A DNA stretch of 64,000 bases, taken from positions 5,412,501 through 5,476,500 of the forward strand of contig NZ_CP119147.1 in NCBI RefSeq assembly GCF_029167645.1, given 5' to 3'. Origin of the DNA: Streptomyces sp. AM 2-1-1. GTDB taxonomy: Bacteria > Actinomycetota > Actinomycetes > Streptomycetales > Streptomycetaceae. Below the pieces are notes generated by a model. That model saw only the letters and a program-made list of their open reading frames with translations, was not told the DNA's origin and made no database searches. The stretch's first letter is position 1; each line of letters opens with the position of its first letter. The position numbers were made by a program, and so were the translations under genes. Positions 19,453-28,085 of this stretch are shown piece by piece.

Positions 19453-19506
19453 GGGGGCACGACGGGGGAGCCGGGGGCCACGGGGGACCGGGGCCACGGG
19501 GGAGGG
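19453..19506 (+). repeat. G-run tract with short direct repeat
   Basis: Six runs of four to six G separated by 3-7 bases. Part is a direct repeat of ccgggg(g)ccacggggga. It lies in the 415-base gap between the DUF4126 gene and the TetR gene, and the plus strand could fold as a G-quadruplex. No gene is visible there. Confidence 0.7.
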
Positions 19507-19525
19507 CTCCTCCGGCAGTGCGCGG

Positions 19526-19577
19526 GACGCCGGTCCGGTGGAGTCCGAGGGGGATCGGACTCCACTGGACCGGCGTC
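19526..19577 (-). terminator. Very long hairpin downstream of TetR operon
   Basis: Arms 19526-19548 and 19555-19577 pair over 23 positions with one mismatch; the loop is 6 bases. It lies 91 bases after the TetR stop (minus strand) and probably ends the ABC-YhgE-TetR transcript. Confidence 0.7.
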
Positions 19578-19668
19578 TCCTCCGTCTCGCGGCCGTGCGG
19601 CCGCTGAGGGAGCACGGGGCCCGAGGGCCCGCGCCGCCCTTGCCGTCGTCGGGCGGCCCCGCGGACGC

Positions 19669-20280
19669 TCAGTGCCCGCTGACCCGGCCGTGCAGCAGCA
19701 GCGAGAGCGCCGAGTGGACCTCGTCGAGCGAGCGCTCCGGCTGGAACGCCTGCCAGTCCAGCGCCGCCACCAGCACCATCCCGACCAACGCGGCGGCGGT
19801 CAGCGGAATGTCGATCTCCGCACTCAGCTCGCCGTTCTCCACCCCCGCCCGCAACTCGTCCTCCACCACCGCGACCGCCTCCTGACGCACCACCAGGAGG
19901 GTCGCCTGCCACGCCCTGTTGGTGCGCCACAGCTCGGCCACGTAGAGCTGGGTGAAGGACGGGTAGCGGTCGATGAAGGCGAGCCCCGCCCGGATCATCG
20001 CGTCCAGCGCGGCGACCCGGGTCCCCCCGCGTGCGGCGGTCTCCTCGGAGGCCGCCCGCAGCGCGGCGGTCAGCAGGCCGACGCCGTGCCGCAACAACTC
20101 CTCGAAGAGCTCGGTCTTGCTCTTGAAGTTGTAGTACACCGTTCCTTTGGCCACACCGGCCCGCTCGGCGATCTCGTCCACCGTGGTCGCCGAGAAACCC
20201 TTCTCGGCGATGAGGGTCACGGCCGCCTCGTAGAGCTTCTGCCGGGTCGCCTGGCGGCGCGTGGTGCCACTGCTTTCCAT
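19669..20280 (-). CDS. TetR-family transcriptional regulator
   Basis: About 203 residues. The N-terminal helix-turn-helix is classic: KLYEAAVTLIAEKGFSATTV then IAERAGVAKGTVYYNFKSK. The C-terminal ligand domain starts near residue 60. It is third in an operon behind an ABC ATPase and a YhgE/Pip membrane protein (gap about 40 bases), and so probably regulates them; a perfect 6-2-6 palindrome sits upstream of the first gene. The start is ATG 20280 (MESSGTTRRQ) or GTG 20295; neither has a strong ribosome-binding site. The ligand is unknown. Confidence 0.93.
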   Translation of the reverse strand: MESSGTTRRQATRQKLYEAAVTLIAEKGFSATTVDEIAERAGVAKGTVYYNFKSKTELFEELLRHGVGLLTAALRAASEETAARGGTRVAALDAMIRAGLAFIDRYPSFTQLYVAELWRTNRAWQATLLVVRQEAVAVVEDELRAGVENGELSAEIDIPLTAAALVGMVLVAALDWQAFQPERSLDEVHSALSLLLHGRVSGH

Positions 20281-20320
20281 GACGGTGATTCTCACAGGTC
20301 CGCCCGCGCTCCGAGCCCGT

Positions 20321-22432
20321 TCACAGAGCGAGCTCCGGATGCAGCCGCTCCAGGGTCCACACCTGCCGGCGGCGGGCGGCGACGGCCGTCAGCGCCAGGG
20401 CCCCCGCCGTGAAGGCGGCGAGCACCGCGCAAGCCTGCCACACGGGCCCGAGCCCGCCGCCGGTGATCAGCCGTCGCAGCGCGTCGACGACGTGACTCAT
20501 CGGCAGCCAGGGGTGGAGCGCCTCGAAGAAGCCGGGGCTGGTCCGGACGGGGTACGTACCGCCCGCCGAGGTCAGCTGGAGCATCAGCAGCGCCAGCACC
20601 AGGATCCGTCCCGCGGCCCCGAAACGGGCGTTCAGCCACTGCACGATCGCGGCGAAAGAGCAGGTCACCAGCGCCAGGAAGGCGACCGTGCCGACCGGGT
20701 GCGCCATCTCCAGGCCCAGACCCCAGTGGAGTACGGACATCAGCGCGGCGACCTGCAGCAACCCGATCGCCGCCACCGGCAGCCAGCTCGCGAGCGCGGT
20801 CCGGCGGGCCGGGGCGCCGACCGCCAGGGCGCGCCGGTTGAGCGGTTGCATCAGCATGTAGGCGACCATCGCACCGACCCAGAGGGAGAGCGGGATGAAG
20901 TAGGGGGCGAAGCCGGTGCCGTAGTTCGGCGCCGCGTGCAGGGACGAGGAGGCCAGCCGGACCGGGTCGGCCATGACGCCGGTACGCGCGTCGCGGTCGG
21001 CGTCGTCGTAGTCCGGAATCCTGTCGGCCCCGTCCTTCAGCCCGTCGGCGAGGGTGGTCGACCCGTCGCTCAGACGGTGCAGCCCGGAGTCCAGGCCGGT
21101 GGCGCCGGTCCTCAGCTCGCCCACCCCGGTGTCCAGGGCGGTGGCCCCGGACTTCGCCGTCGTGAGCCCGGTGTGCAGGGTCCCGGCGCCCTCGGCGACC
21201 CGCTGCGCGCCCGCGTCGAGCGCGTCGACCTTGGCCACGGCCGCGTCCAGATCGTCGTCGAGCGTCGGTGCGCGGCGTTCGAGCTCCCGGGCCCGGCGCT
21301 CCAGGTCCGTCAGCCGGGTCCGGAGCGTGGTGAGGTCTCCCTGCTCGTCGGTGACCAGGGCGCTGACGTCGTCGGCGACCTCCGCGACACCGGCCGCTGC
21401 CGTCGCGGCCTTCTCCAGGGGTGCGCAGAGGGCCGGGTCCGGCGACGCCGGGTCCTCGCACCGCTGGGTGTGGACGGCGGCGAGGTCGTCGGAGGCGGTG
21501 TGCGCGGCGGTGGCGGCGAGGGGTGCGGCCTTCACCAGCTCGTCGAGGTTCTGCCGCACGGTCCGCGAGGCGTCGGCGACCAGCCGGGCGGTGTCACCGA
21601 TGGACTCGCCGTCGTCGCCGAGGAACGGGCGGATCCCGCTCGCGACGGCGTCGACCCGGTCGGCGAGGAGCCGGGTGCCCTCCGCCACCTGCCGCGAGCC
21701 GGTCCGCAGTTCGGCGGAGCCCTGGTCGAGCGCGGTGAGGCCGGCGGCGAGCCGCTCGCTGCCCGCCTTGCTCTCCCCGAGTCCCTCGGCGAGGTCCTTC
21801 GACCCCTTCTCGGCCGTCGCGATGCCGCTGTGCAGATCGCCGGCGCCGGCGGCGGCCTTCGCGGTCGCGTCGTGGAGGTCCGAGAAGTCGACGAAGATCC
21901 GGTCCAGGAAGCCGCGTGAGGCCTCGGCCGACGCGGCCGCGCGGATCTCGGAGAACACCGTCCGGGAGATCTGGCCGACGATGTAGTTGTTGGCGTCGTT
22001 GGTGCGCACCCGCAGGGCCCCGGTCTCCGGGGAGTCCCCGCCGCTCGACGCGATCCGCCGACTGAGGTCGGCCGGCAGGGTGAGCGAGAGGTAGTACGTG
22101 CTGTCCTCCACACCCCGCCGGGCCTCGGCCGCGTCCACCCGGTGCCACTCGAAGGTCCGGGAGTCCAGCAGCTTCTCGGTGAGCTCGTCCCCGGCGGCGA
22201 GCCGTTCGCCGGAGGACCCGCTCCCCTTCTCCCCGGGCACCCGCGCTCCCCGGTCCTCGTTGACCAGGGCGACGGGGATCCGGTCCAGATGTCCGTACGG
22301 GTCCCAGAAGGACCAGAGGTAGAGCGCGCCGTACAGCAGGGGCAGCAGCAGGAGGGCGGCGAGCGCGGCGCGCGGCAGCTTTCCCCTGCCGAAGCGTTTC
22401 AGCTCAAGCCCGGCGAGTCCCGTCGCCCGCAT
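20321..22432 (-). CDS. YhgE/Pip domain membrane protein (ABC-2 permease-like)
   Basis: 703 residues. One membrane helix near residues 22-45 (AALAALLLLPLLYGALYLWSF), then a long extracytoplasmic region of about 450 residues with repeated helical motifs (GSKDLAEGL, AELRTGSRQVAEGTRLL, GATALDTGVGELRTGATGLD), then five or six helices from about residue 500. This is the YhgE/Pip layout (phage infection protein, ESX-associated and ABC-2 exporters). The start overlaps the upstream ABC gene by 29 bases, implying coupled translation and one complex. The cargo is unknown. Confidence 0.9.
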   Translation of the reverse strand: MRATGLAGLELKRFGRGKLPRAALAALLLLPLLYGALYLWSFWDPYGHLDRIPVALVNEDRGARVPGEKGSGSSGERLAAGDELTEKLLDSRTFEWHRVDAAEARRGVEDSTYYLSLTLPADLSRRIASSGGDSPETGALRVRTNDANNYIVGQISRTVFSEIRAAASAEASRGFLDRIFVDFSDLHDATAKAAAGAGDLHSGIATAEKGSKDLAEGLGESKAGSERLAAGLTALDQGSAELRTGSRQVAEGTRLLADRVDAVASGIRPFLGDDGESIGDTARLVADASRTVRQNLDELVKAAPLAATAAHTASDDLAAVHTQRCEDPASPDPALCAPLEKAATAAAGVAEVADDVSALVTDEQGDLTTLRTRLTDLERRARELERRAPTLDDDLDAAVAKVDALDAGAQRVAEGAGTLHTGLTTAKSGATALDTGVGELRTGATGLDSGLHRLSDGSTTLADGLKDGADRIPDYDDADRDARTGVMADPVRLASSSLHAAPNYGTGFAPYFIPLSLWVGAMVAYMLMQPLNRRALAVGAPARRTALASWLPVAAIGLLQVAALMSVLHWGLGLEMAHPVGTVAFLALVTCSFAAIVQWLNARFGAAGRILVLALLMLQLTSAGGTYPVRTSPGFFEALHPWLPMSHVVDALRRLITGGGLGPVWQACAVLAAFTAGALALTAVAARRRQVWTLERLHPELAL

Positions 22433-23288
22433 GGTCGGCCTCCTTCTCGGTGTGGGTGGTGCCGGGGGTACCAGGGGTGCCGGCGGTGACCGCGGTGGTG
22501 GTGCGCCCGGCGCCGGGGGCGGGGCTCCCGGCGGTGTCCGTGGCTGCGGCGCCGGGGGCCGCCCCCGGGCCGGTCCGCACGGTGAACACGTCCTGCGGGG
22601 CCTCGGCGCAGACGGCGAGCACGGTCGTGCCCCCGGCGGCGACCGAGCGCAGCAGCTCCCACGCCGCCGCCCGGCCCGCCGCGTCGAGCCCGAGGTCCGT
22701 GTCGTCGACCGCGAGCAGCCGGGGCCGGTCCAGCAGGGCCAGGGCCACCGAGAGCCGCAGCGACTCCAGCCGCTCCAGGTCCCGGGCCTGGGTCCGTCCT
22801 GCCTTCGGCAGGGCGGCGAGGTCGAGCCCGGCCGCTGCCACCGCCTCGTCGATCCGCTCGGCCACCGCCGCGCGTTCGCGGCCCGGACGGAGCAGCGCCC
22901 GCACGGGCCCGGTGTACCGGCTCCGGAGCAGGGCGCGTTCGCGCAGGTGCTCGGCGACGGTCAGTGCCGGGTCGAGCTCGCTGACGCCGGGGACCGGTCC
23001 GAGGGCGGTGACGCGGCGGACCGCCGCGAGCCGGCCCGGCAGTGCGAACCCGCCGGTCTCCGCGCGTCCCTCCGTGGTCCGCATCCGGCCGGTGAGCGCC
23101 AGCAGCAGTGAGGTGCGGCCGGAACCCGACGGCCCCTGGAGGGCGACGAGCGTGCCGGCCGCGGCATGGAACTCCACGCCCCGGAACGCCCATCCGCGCG
23201 GCCCGCGCACCCCGAGGCCGCGCACGTCGACGGCCGCGCCTCCGGGAGGCGCCGGGCCGGGAGCGGCCGTCGGCTCTTCGTCCGTCAT
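22404..23288 (-). CDS. Degenerate ABC transporter ATP-binding protein
   Basis: 294 residues with an ABC ATPase layout but altered catalytic motifs. The Walker A is GPSGSGRTSL, with Arg58 in place of the essential Lys; the Walker B is LLAVDDTD, with Asp196 in place of the catalytic Glu; and no LSGGQ signature is seen (ARDLERLESLRLS in its place). A Thr/Ala/Gly-rich tail of about 50 residues overlaps the next gene. The ATG at 23288 has AAAGGGGG upstream. It may be a non-hydrolysing partner of the YhgE protein. A palindromic operator lies 15 bases upstream of the start. Confidence 0.85.
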   Translation of the reverse strand: MTDEEPTAAPGPAPPGGAAVDVRGLGVRGPRGWAFRGVEFHAAAGTLVALQGPSGSGRTSLLLALTGRMRTTEGRAETGGFALPGRLAAVRRVTALGPVPGVSELDPALTVAEHLRERALLRSRYTGPVRALLRPGRERAAVAERIDEAVAAAGLDLAALPKAGRTQARDLERLESLRLSVALALLDRPRLLAVDDTDLGLDAAGRAAAWELLRSVAAGGTTVLAVCAEAPQDVFTVRTGPGAAPGAAATDTAGSPAPGAGRTTTAVTAGTPGTPGTTHTEKEADHAGDGTRRA

Positions 23289-23302
23289 CGGTCCCCCTTT
23301 GA

Positions 23303-23316
23303 ACTGACTGGTCAGT
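23303..23316. promoter_or_regulatory. Probable TetR operator palindrome
   Basis: ACTGACTGGTCAGT: perfect 6-bp arms around a 2-base centre, immediately upstream of the ABC-YhgE-TetR operon. The form TGACCAGTCA is common for TetR-family operators, so autorepression by the third gene of the operon is likely. Confidence 0.65.
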
Positions 23317-23449
23317 GCAAAAACGTAGCCGCAACCTGCCCCCGAAGCAAAAGGCCAGGTCACCGAGGGCGTGAACCGGACTGTCAGTGGTACCCGACAC
23401 CATGGACACATACGGCCACCGTGCCGTCACAGACGACAGGAGGATCGTC

Positions 23450-23977
23450 ATGGCCAGCTCGTCCGCAGCCGCCGCCCCGCGGCGCCGCGCAGGCAGCCCT
23501 GCCCCCTCACCGACCGGTCCGCCCGACGACGTCCACCCCGTGTCGCGCCGGGCCGGAGCGCCGCCTGCCGCCCTCGACCTCCTCGCCACGGCCCACGCCG
23601 GCCTGACCGAGGCCGCCGTCCTCGACGTCCCCAACGAGCGCTACGCCACCGCACACCTCGCCGCACTGCGCGCCGCCGCCGCGGTGCTCGCCGCCCGCGG
23701 CCGCCCCGAGACCAGCAAGCGCCACCGCGAGCGCATCCGCAGCGCCTGGGAGGTGCTCCCCGAGATAGCGCCGGAGCTCACCGAGTGGAGCGCCCTCTTT
23801 GCGTCGGGCGCCGCGCGCCGGGCCCGCGCCGAGGCCGGTCTCCCCGGGGCGGCGAGCCGGCGCGACGCCGACGACCTGCTGCGCGACGTCGCGATGTTCC
23901 TGCGCCTGGTGGAGCGCCTGCTCAGCCTCCACCCCACCCTCCCGCTGCCGAGGAGCGGCCGCCCCGGCCAGGGGTGA
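23450..23977 (+). CDS. SAV_6107-family HEPN domain protein
   Basis: A 175-residue mostly helical protein. A disordered N-terminus of about 50 residues precedes a HEPN-like helical bundle with LDLLATAHAGLTEAAV, ERYATAHLAALRAAAAVLAARGRP and the conserved RIRSAWEVLPEIAPELTEWSALFA. It matches the actinobacterial SAV_6107 HEPN family. The RNase motif RxxxxH of active HEPN toxins is not evident. The ATG at 23450 has AGGAGG 6 bases upstream. It is divergent from the TetR-linked operon. The function is unknown. Confidence 0.82.
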   Translation: MASSSAAAAPRRRAGSPAPSPTGPPDDVHPVSRRAGAPPAALDLLATAHAGLTEAAVLDVPNERYATAHLAALRAAAAVLAARGRPETSKRHRERIRSAWEVLPEIAPELTEWSALFASGAARRARAEAGLPGAASRRDADDLLRDVAMFLRLVERLLSLHPTLPLPRSGRPGQG

Positions 23978-23985
23978 CCGGCGCC

Positions 23986-24024
23986 GGCGGCGGGCCCGGG
24001 CGGGCCTCCCGGCGGCCCGCCGCC
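23986..24024 (+). terminator. Terminator of HEPN gene
   Basis: 11-bp stem ggcggcgggcc / ggcccgccgcc with a 17-base loop, 9 bases after the stop. Confidence 0.55.
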
Positions 24025-24143
24025 GACCTGCCGCGGGGTGACGGGGCGGGAGGTGCGAGGCAATAGGGTGGAGTCCACCCGCACCACCTGCACCGTTCAC
24101 GCTCCGCCGCCCGCGGCGGCACCGCGCCGAGGAGTCATCTGCC

Positions 24144-24902
24144 GTGTCGGACCAGCCGCGCCCCCGCGCCTCCCTCCGTACCGCCGTGGTCTGGGAGGTC
24201 CTCAAGGACGCCCTCGACCGCCAGACGAAGGCGACCGGCAGCGACAGCCTGGAGGTCCTGGACACCGGAGGCGGCACCGGCAACTTCGCCGTGCCCGCCG
24301 CCCGGCTGGGGCACCACGTCACCGTCGTCGACCCCAGCCCGGACGCCCTCTTCGCGCTGGAACGCCGGGCCGACGAGGCGGGCGTCGCCGACCGGGTGCG
24401 CGGGGTCCAGGGCGACATCCTCGGGCTCTTCGACGTGGTGCGGCGCGGTTCCTTCGACGCGGTGCTCTGCCACGGCGTCCTGGAGTACGTGGACGAGCCG
24501 GCCGAAGGCGTACGCAACGCCGTCGAGGCGCTCCGCCCGTCCGGCGCGCTCAGCCTGCTCACCGCCGGGTCGGGCGGCGCCGTGCTGGCCCGCGCCCTCG
24601 CCGGCCACTTCGCCGAGGCCCGACGGGCGCTCACCGACCCGGCGGGCCGCTGGGGCGACGGCGACCCCCTGCCCCGCCGCTTCACCGCCGACCAGCTCTC
24701 CGGCCTGGTCCGGGACGCGGGTCTCGACGTGGCCTCGGTGCACGGCGTACGGGTCTTCGCCGACCTGGTCCCCGGCGTCCTCGTGGACACCGAACCCGGA
24801 GCGCTCCAGGCCCTGCTGCAGCTGGAAGCGGCCGCCGCCGAGCTGCCGGCGTTCCACTCGGTCGCCACCCAGCTGCACGTCCTGGGAGAGCGAAGGGCCT
24901 GA
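24144..24902 (+). CDS. SAM-dependent methyltransferase
   Basis: A class I methyltransferase of 252 residues. Motif I LEVLDTGGGTGNFAVPAA binds S-adenosylmethionine; the acidic residue of motif II is in VTVVDPSPDAL; motif IV is FDAVLCHGVLEYV; the post-motif is LRPSGALSLLTAG. It is similar to SmtA/CmoM-like proteins. The acceptor substrate cannot be told from the sequence. The GTG at 24144 has GAGGAG upstream. It stands alone between the HEPN gene and the DUF3040 gene, all on the plus strand. Confidence 0.9.
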   Translation: MSDQPRPRASLRTAVVWEVLKDALDRQTKATGSDSLEVLDTGGGTGNFAVPAARLGHHVTVVDPSPDALFALERRADEAGVADRVRGVQGDILGLFDVVRRGSFDAVLCHGVLEYVDEPAEGVRNAVEALRPSGALSLLTAGSGGAVLARALAGHFAEARRALTDPAGRWGDGDPLPRRFTADQLSGLVRDAGLDVASVHGVRVFADLVPGVLVDTEPGALQALLQLEAAAAELPAFHSVATQLHVLGERRA

Positions 24903-25206
24903 CGGCCCCGGGGCGCGGCACGGAGCGGGCGGCGGGGGAGCGGCTGATCAGCGGCGCGCCGCCGCACGGACCGGCGCATCACCTCCGGCTCCGGCCCCCC
25001 GATCCGGGCCCGGGCCCCGTATGATCGGGTGACAGGATCCGGCATGACGGATCGGTCGCCGGGGAATCAACGCCTCAAGGGCCGAACCGACATGGCGGTA
25101 CGGACTGGCTGCTGGCTGGTGGGCGGGTTTCCCGGGGGTGAATCCCTGCCTATCCTGGAAGGGCCGCTTACCGGTCGCCCCCGCGGCCGACGACGAGGAG
25201 GACTCC
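24903..25206. other. Intergenic region before the DUF3040 gene
   Basis: 304 bases with no convincing gene. It holds a 10-bp self-complementary gctgatcagc near 24944. TATCCT at 25151-25156 is a possible -10 for the DUF3040 gene, but the -35 is poor. Confidence 0.4.
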
Positions 25207-25599
25207 GTGCCGCTCTCGGAGCACGAGCAGCGCATGCTCGAGCAGATGGAGCGAGCGCTGTACGCCGAAGATCCCAAGTTCGCGACAGCGCTCGAGGGAA
25301 GCGGACTGCGTACGTACACCCGGCGACGGGTCTACCAGGCGGTCGCTGGATTTCTGGTGGGTATCGCGCTCCTCATGGCCGGAATGGTCGCCCAGCAGAT
25401 CTGGATCAGTGTGGTCGGGTTCCTCGTCATGCTCGGTTGCGCCGTACTCGCGGTCACCGGCTGGCGCAGGGCACCCAAGCCCGGGGAGCAGCCGCAGCGC
25501 GGTGCCCCGGCCGCCGGGCGGCAGCCCCGGCAACACCGGTCCGTGATGAACCGCATCGAGCAACGGTGGCAGCGCCGCCGCGACGAACAGGGCCAGTGA
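25207..25599 (+). CDS. DUF3040 domain membrane protein
   Basis: A 130-residue protein starting VPLSEHEQRMLEQMERALYAEDPKFA, the conserved DUF3040 N-terminus of actinobacteria. Two adjacent membrane helices follow at about 46-85 (FLVGIALLMAGMVAQQIWISVVGFLVMLGCAVLAV), then a basic Arg/Gln-rich tail. Both ends are probably cytoplasmic. The GTG at 25207 has AGGAGG at ideal spacing. The function is unknown; the gene lies beside the dcw region in Streptomyces chromosomes. Confidence 0.9.
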   Translation: MPLSEHEQRMLEQMERALYAEDPKFATALEGSGLRTYTRRRVYQAVAGFLVGIALLMAGMVAQQIWISVVGFLVMLGCAVLAVTGWRRAPKPGEQPQRGAPAAGRQPRQHRSVMNRIEQRWQRRRDEQGQ

Positions 25600-25640
25600 A
25601 CCTTCCCCCGCCGCGGTGAGCGGGACGGGGACGGTAGGAC

Positions 25641-25690
25641 GTACGGCGAGGGGCGGGACGCGCAGGACGCGTCCCGCCCCTCGGCCGTAC
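25641..25690. terminator. Bidirectional terminator
   Basis: 15-bp stem gaggggcgggacgcg / cgcgtcccgcccctc with loop cagga, extended outward by gtacggc / gccgtac with a one-base bulge. It lies between the convergent DUF3040 and transglutaminase genes. Confidence 0.85.
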
Positions 25691-25694
25691 CCGC

Positions 25695-28085
25695 TCAGCC
25701 CCGCGAGCGGGAGGGGCGCAGCGACCGGCCGAGGGCCGCGAACCGCTCCGAGAGCCGTCGCGCCAGTGCCGTCCGGCTCTCCGAGGCGGCCCACACCACC
25801 CGGACGGCCGAGCGGGGGGCGAGTGCGGCCCGGAGCCGGGTGAGCCGGCCCGCCCGGTCGGCCAAGCCCCCGCGCACGGTCACCGCGTCCTCGGCCAGTC
25901 GGCTCGCCGGAAGCGGCCGGGGCGCGTACAGCACCTGTTCCACCGCCTCCGCGACCCGCCGTGCCGCCGCCGCCGGCTCGTCCTCGAGACCACCCAGCCG
26001 GGCGAGGCGGCAGGCGGCCGCACGCGGGGTCAGCGCCTCGTCCGGGACGATGCCGTAGTCCCAGGCCGAGTCCGTGATCTCCCGCCAGACCGCCAGCGTT
26101 CTCGCCGCCGCGTCCGCCGGGGTCCGGCCGCCCGACCGGTACAGCCGCCGGTCCCGCACCCGGGTCCGCCACAGCAGGGGCGACAGGAGGAACAGCACGA
26201 CCAGCACCACCCCGAGCACCCCCAGGACCACCGTGCCGAGCGGGAAGCCCGGCCCGCCGGTGTCCACGGCGGCCGGGGCCGCCGTCGCACCGCAGTCGCC
26301 CTCCCGGCGCATCTGCGCCGGGCAGCTCTCCGAGGCGGACGGGGCGGCCGACGGCCGCTCCGGGGCCGCGGTCGTCGGCGCCGCCGAGGGGTCCGCCGCC
26401 CCGGTGGGCGCCTGGGGCACCGTGTACGGGGGCACCGAACCCCGCGTCGGGGTGGGCTCGAACCGGGTCCAGCCCACGCCCTCGAAGTACAGCTCCGGCC
26501 AGGCGTGGGCGTCCCGCAGCCCCAGGGAGACCGAACCGTCCGCCTGCGTCGTGCCCGGGGCGAAGCCCACCGCGACCCGGGCCGGGATGCCCAGCGTCCG
26601 GGCCATCGCCGCCATCGCGAACGAGAAGTGCACGCAGAAGCCCCGCCGGTCCTTGAGGAACCGCGCGATCGCGGCCGATCCGGTCCCCGAGTTCACCTTC
26701 GTGTCGTAGGAGAAGCCGCCGTTCAGCGCGAACCAGTCCTGCAGCGCCACGGCCTGCTCGTAGTGGTTGGCCGAACCCCGCGCGACCTCGGCGGCGGTCT
26801 CCGCCACCACGTCCGGCAGGGCCGCCGGGACCTCGGTGTACTCGCGGGTCAGCTCCGCCGGGGGCAGCCCCGCCGACGCCAGTTGCCCGGCCGTCGGCTC
26901 CACCACCAGACTGCTGACCTCGTACTCCGCGCCGCGTGTGGTCTGCCCGCCGTCGCCGATGAGGGTGCGCCCCTCGGGCTCGTACCGCCAGCGGCCCTCG
27001 ACCTCGACCTTCGTCGCCGGGTACGGCATCGGCAGGTAGTCCTGCCGGTAGCCCCCGGAGGCCGAGATCCGCGAGGTGATCTCCCGGGCGGCGACCCCCG
27101 CTCCGAGACCCGTCGGCTGCGGAAGCTGGTCCGGCACGTCCCGCAGGGCCCGCTTGGACGGCAGCCATTCGGCGCCGGTGAACCGGTCGAGCGAGAGGAT
27201 GCGCAGGTAGAGGTCGCCGGGAGTGCCGTCGCTGGAGCGGTACGTCAGCACCTCCCGGTCCTCCGACTGGTTGAGGCTGTCCTGCAGCGAGACCAGCGGG
27301 TTCACCGCCGAGATCGTCCCCCCGCCGCCTCCCCGGCCGTTGCCGGTGCCGAAGTCGCCCAGCAGGCCGGTGCCGAGCGAGGGCAGCGCGTACGACACCG
27401 CCAGCGTGACGCCCAGCGCCGCCGCGCCGATCCGGCGCCCGGTCCGCACCGGCGACTTCACCACCGGCCGTACCCCGGTGCGGGGCGACGGCCCGCCGAA
27501 GAGCCGCCCCCACTGGGCGGTCCGGTCCCGGCCCTCGGCCAGCAGGAGCAGCAGATAGCCCGGCGCCGCGAGGGCGAACCACCATCGGCTCGCCCCGTCG
27601 TCGGACAGCCCCGCCGCCACCGAGTAGAGCGCCAGCAGCGGGAGCCCGGCGGGCGCCGCGGCACGCAGCGTCACCGCCAGCACGTCGACGAGCAGCCCCA
27701 CCACGAGGACCCCGCCGACCAGCAGCAGCCGGATGCCGTCCGTCATGGGCGCCGGGATCGCGTAGCGGCCCACGTCGTCCACGCCCGTCGTCAGCAGGTC
27801 CCCCAGCCACTGGACCGCCTGCGGTCCGGGCAGCACCCCGAGCACCGCCCGGTCACCGGCGAAGACCGCCGTCAGCAGCACGAGCGCCACCACCACCTGC
27901 ACGGCGACGGTCGCGGTCCGCGCCGCGACGAACCGGCGCGCCAGTGACCCCGCCCCGCTCTGCACGGCGAGCAGCAGGGCGGCCTGGCCGATCCACGTCC
28001 AGGGATCGACCAGCGGCAGCAGCGCCCCCGCCGCCAGCAGCGTCGCCACGCAGGCCCACAGGGCGAGCCGGACGGGACTGCTCAT
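25695..28085 (-). CDS. Transglutaminase-like membrane protein (TgpA family)
   Basis: About 796 residues. Several N-terminal membrane helices (to about 230) come before an extracytoplasmic transglutaminase-like domain with catalytic Cys in RRGFCVHFSFAMAAMAR (about residue 484), then VAVGFAPG and the catalytic His/Asp in DAHAWPELYFEGVGW. A Ser/Pro/Ala linker, one more helix near 620 (TVVLGVLGVVLVVLFLLS) and a DUF4129-like tail follow. I prefer ATG 28085, whose GGAGG spacing is good and which overlaps the DUF58 stop (ATGA). It is the third gene of MoxR-DUF58-transglutaminase; the substrate is unknown. Confidence 0.92.
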   Translation of the reverse strand: MSSPVRLALWACVATLLAAGALLPLVDPWTWIGQAALLLAVQSGAGSLARRFVAARTATVAVQVVVALVLLTAVFAGDRAVLGVLPGPQAVQWLGDLLTTGVDDVGRYAIPAPMTDGIRLLLVGGVLVVGLLVDVLAVTLRAAAPAGLPLLALYSVAAGLSDDGASRWWFALAAPGYLLLLLAEGRDRTAQWGRLFGGPSPRTGVRPVVKSPVRTGRRIGAAALGVTLAVSYALPSLGTGLLGDFGTGNGRGGGGGTISAVNPLVSLQDSLNQSEDREVLTYRSSDGTPGDLYLRILSLDRFTGAEWLPSKRALRDVPDQLPQPTGLGAGVAAREITSRISASGGYRQDYLPMPYPATKVEVEGRWRYEPEGRTLIGDGGQTTRGAEYEVSSLVVEPTAGQLASAGLPPAELTREYTEVPAALPDVVAETAAEVARGSANHYEQAVALQDWFALNGGFSYDTKVNSGTGSAAIARFLKDRRGFCVHFSFAMAAMARTLGIPARVAVGFAPGTTQADGSVSLGLRDAHAWPELYFEGVGWTRFEPTPTRGSVPPYTVPQAPTGAADPSAAPTTAAPERPSAAPSASESCPAQMRREGDCGATAAPAAVDTGGPGFPLGTVVLGVLGVVLVVLFLLSPLLWRTRVRDRRLYRSGGRTPADAAARTLAVWREITDSAWDYGIVPDEALTPRAAACRLARLGGLEDEPAAAARRVAEAVEQVLYAPRPLPASRLAEDAVTVRGGLADRAGRLTRLRAALAPRSAVRVVWAASESRTALARRLSERFAALGRSLRPSRSRG

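Noticed and set aside
18562..19497. Upstream extension of the CrtI-like gene to 815 residues
   Set aside because: The extension is antisense-like Arg/Pro/Gly sequence overlapping the DUF4126 gene in another frame. The FAD motif starts directly at the ATG at 18561.
25168..27810. 880-codon frame overlapping the transglutaminase gene
   Set aside because: Shadow frame on the same strand; the transglutaminase frame carries the Cys-His-Asp motifs and membrane helices.
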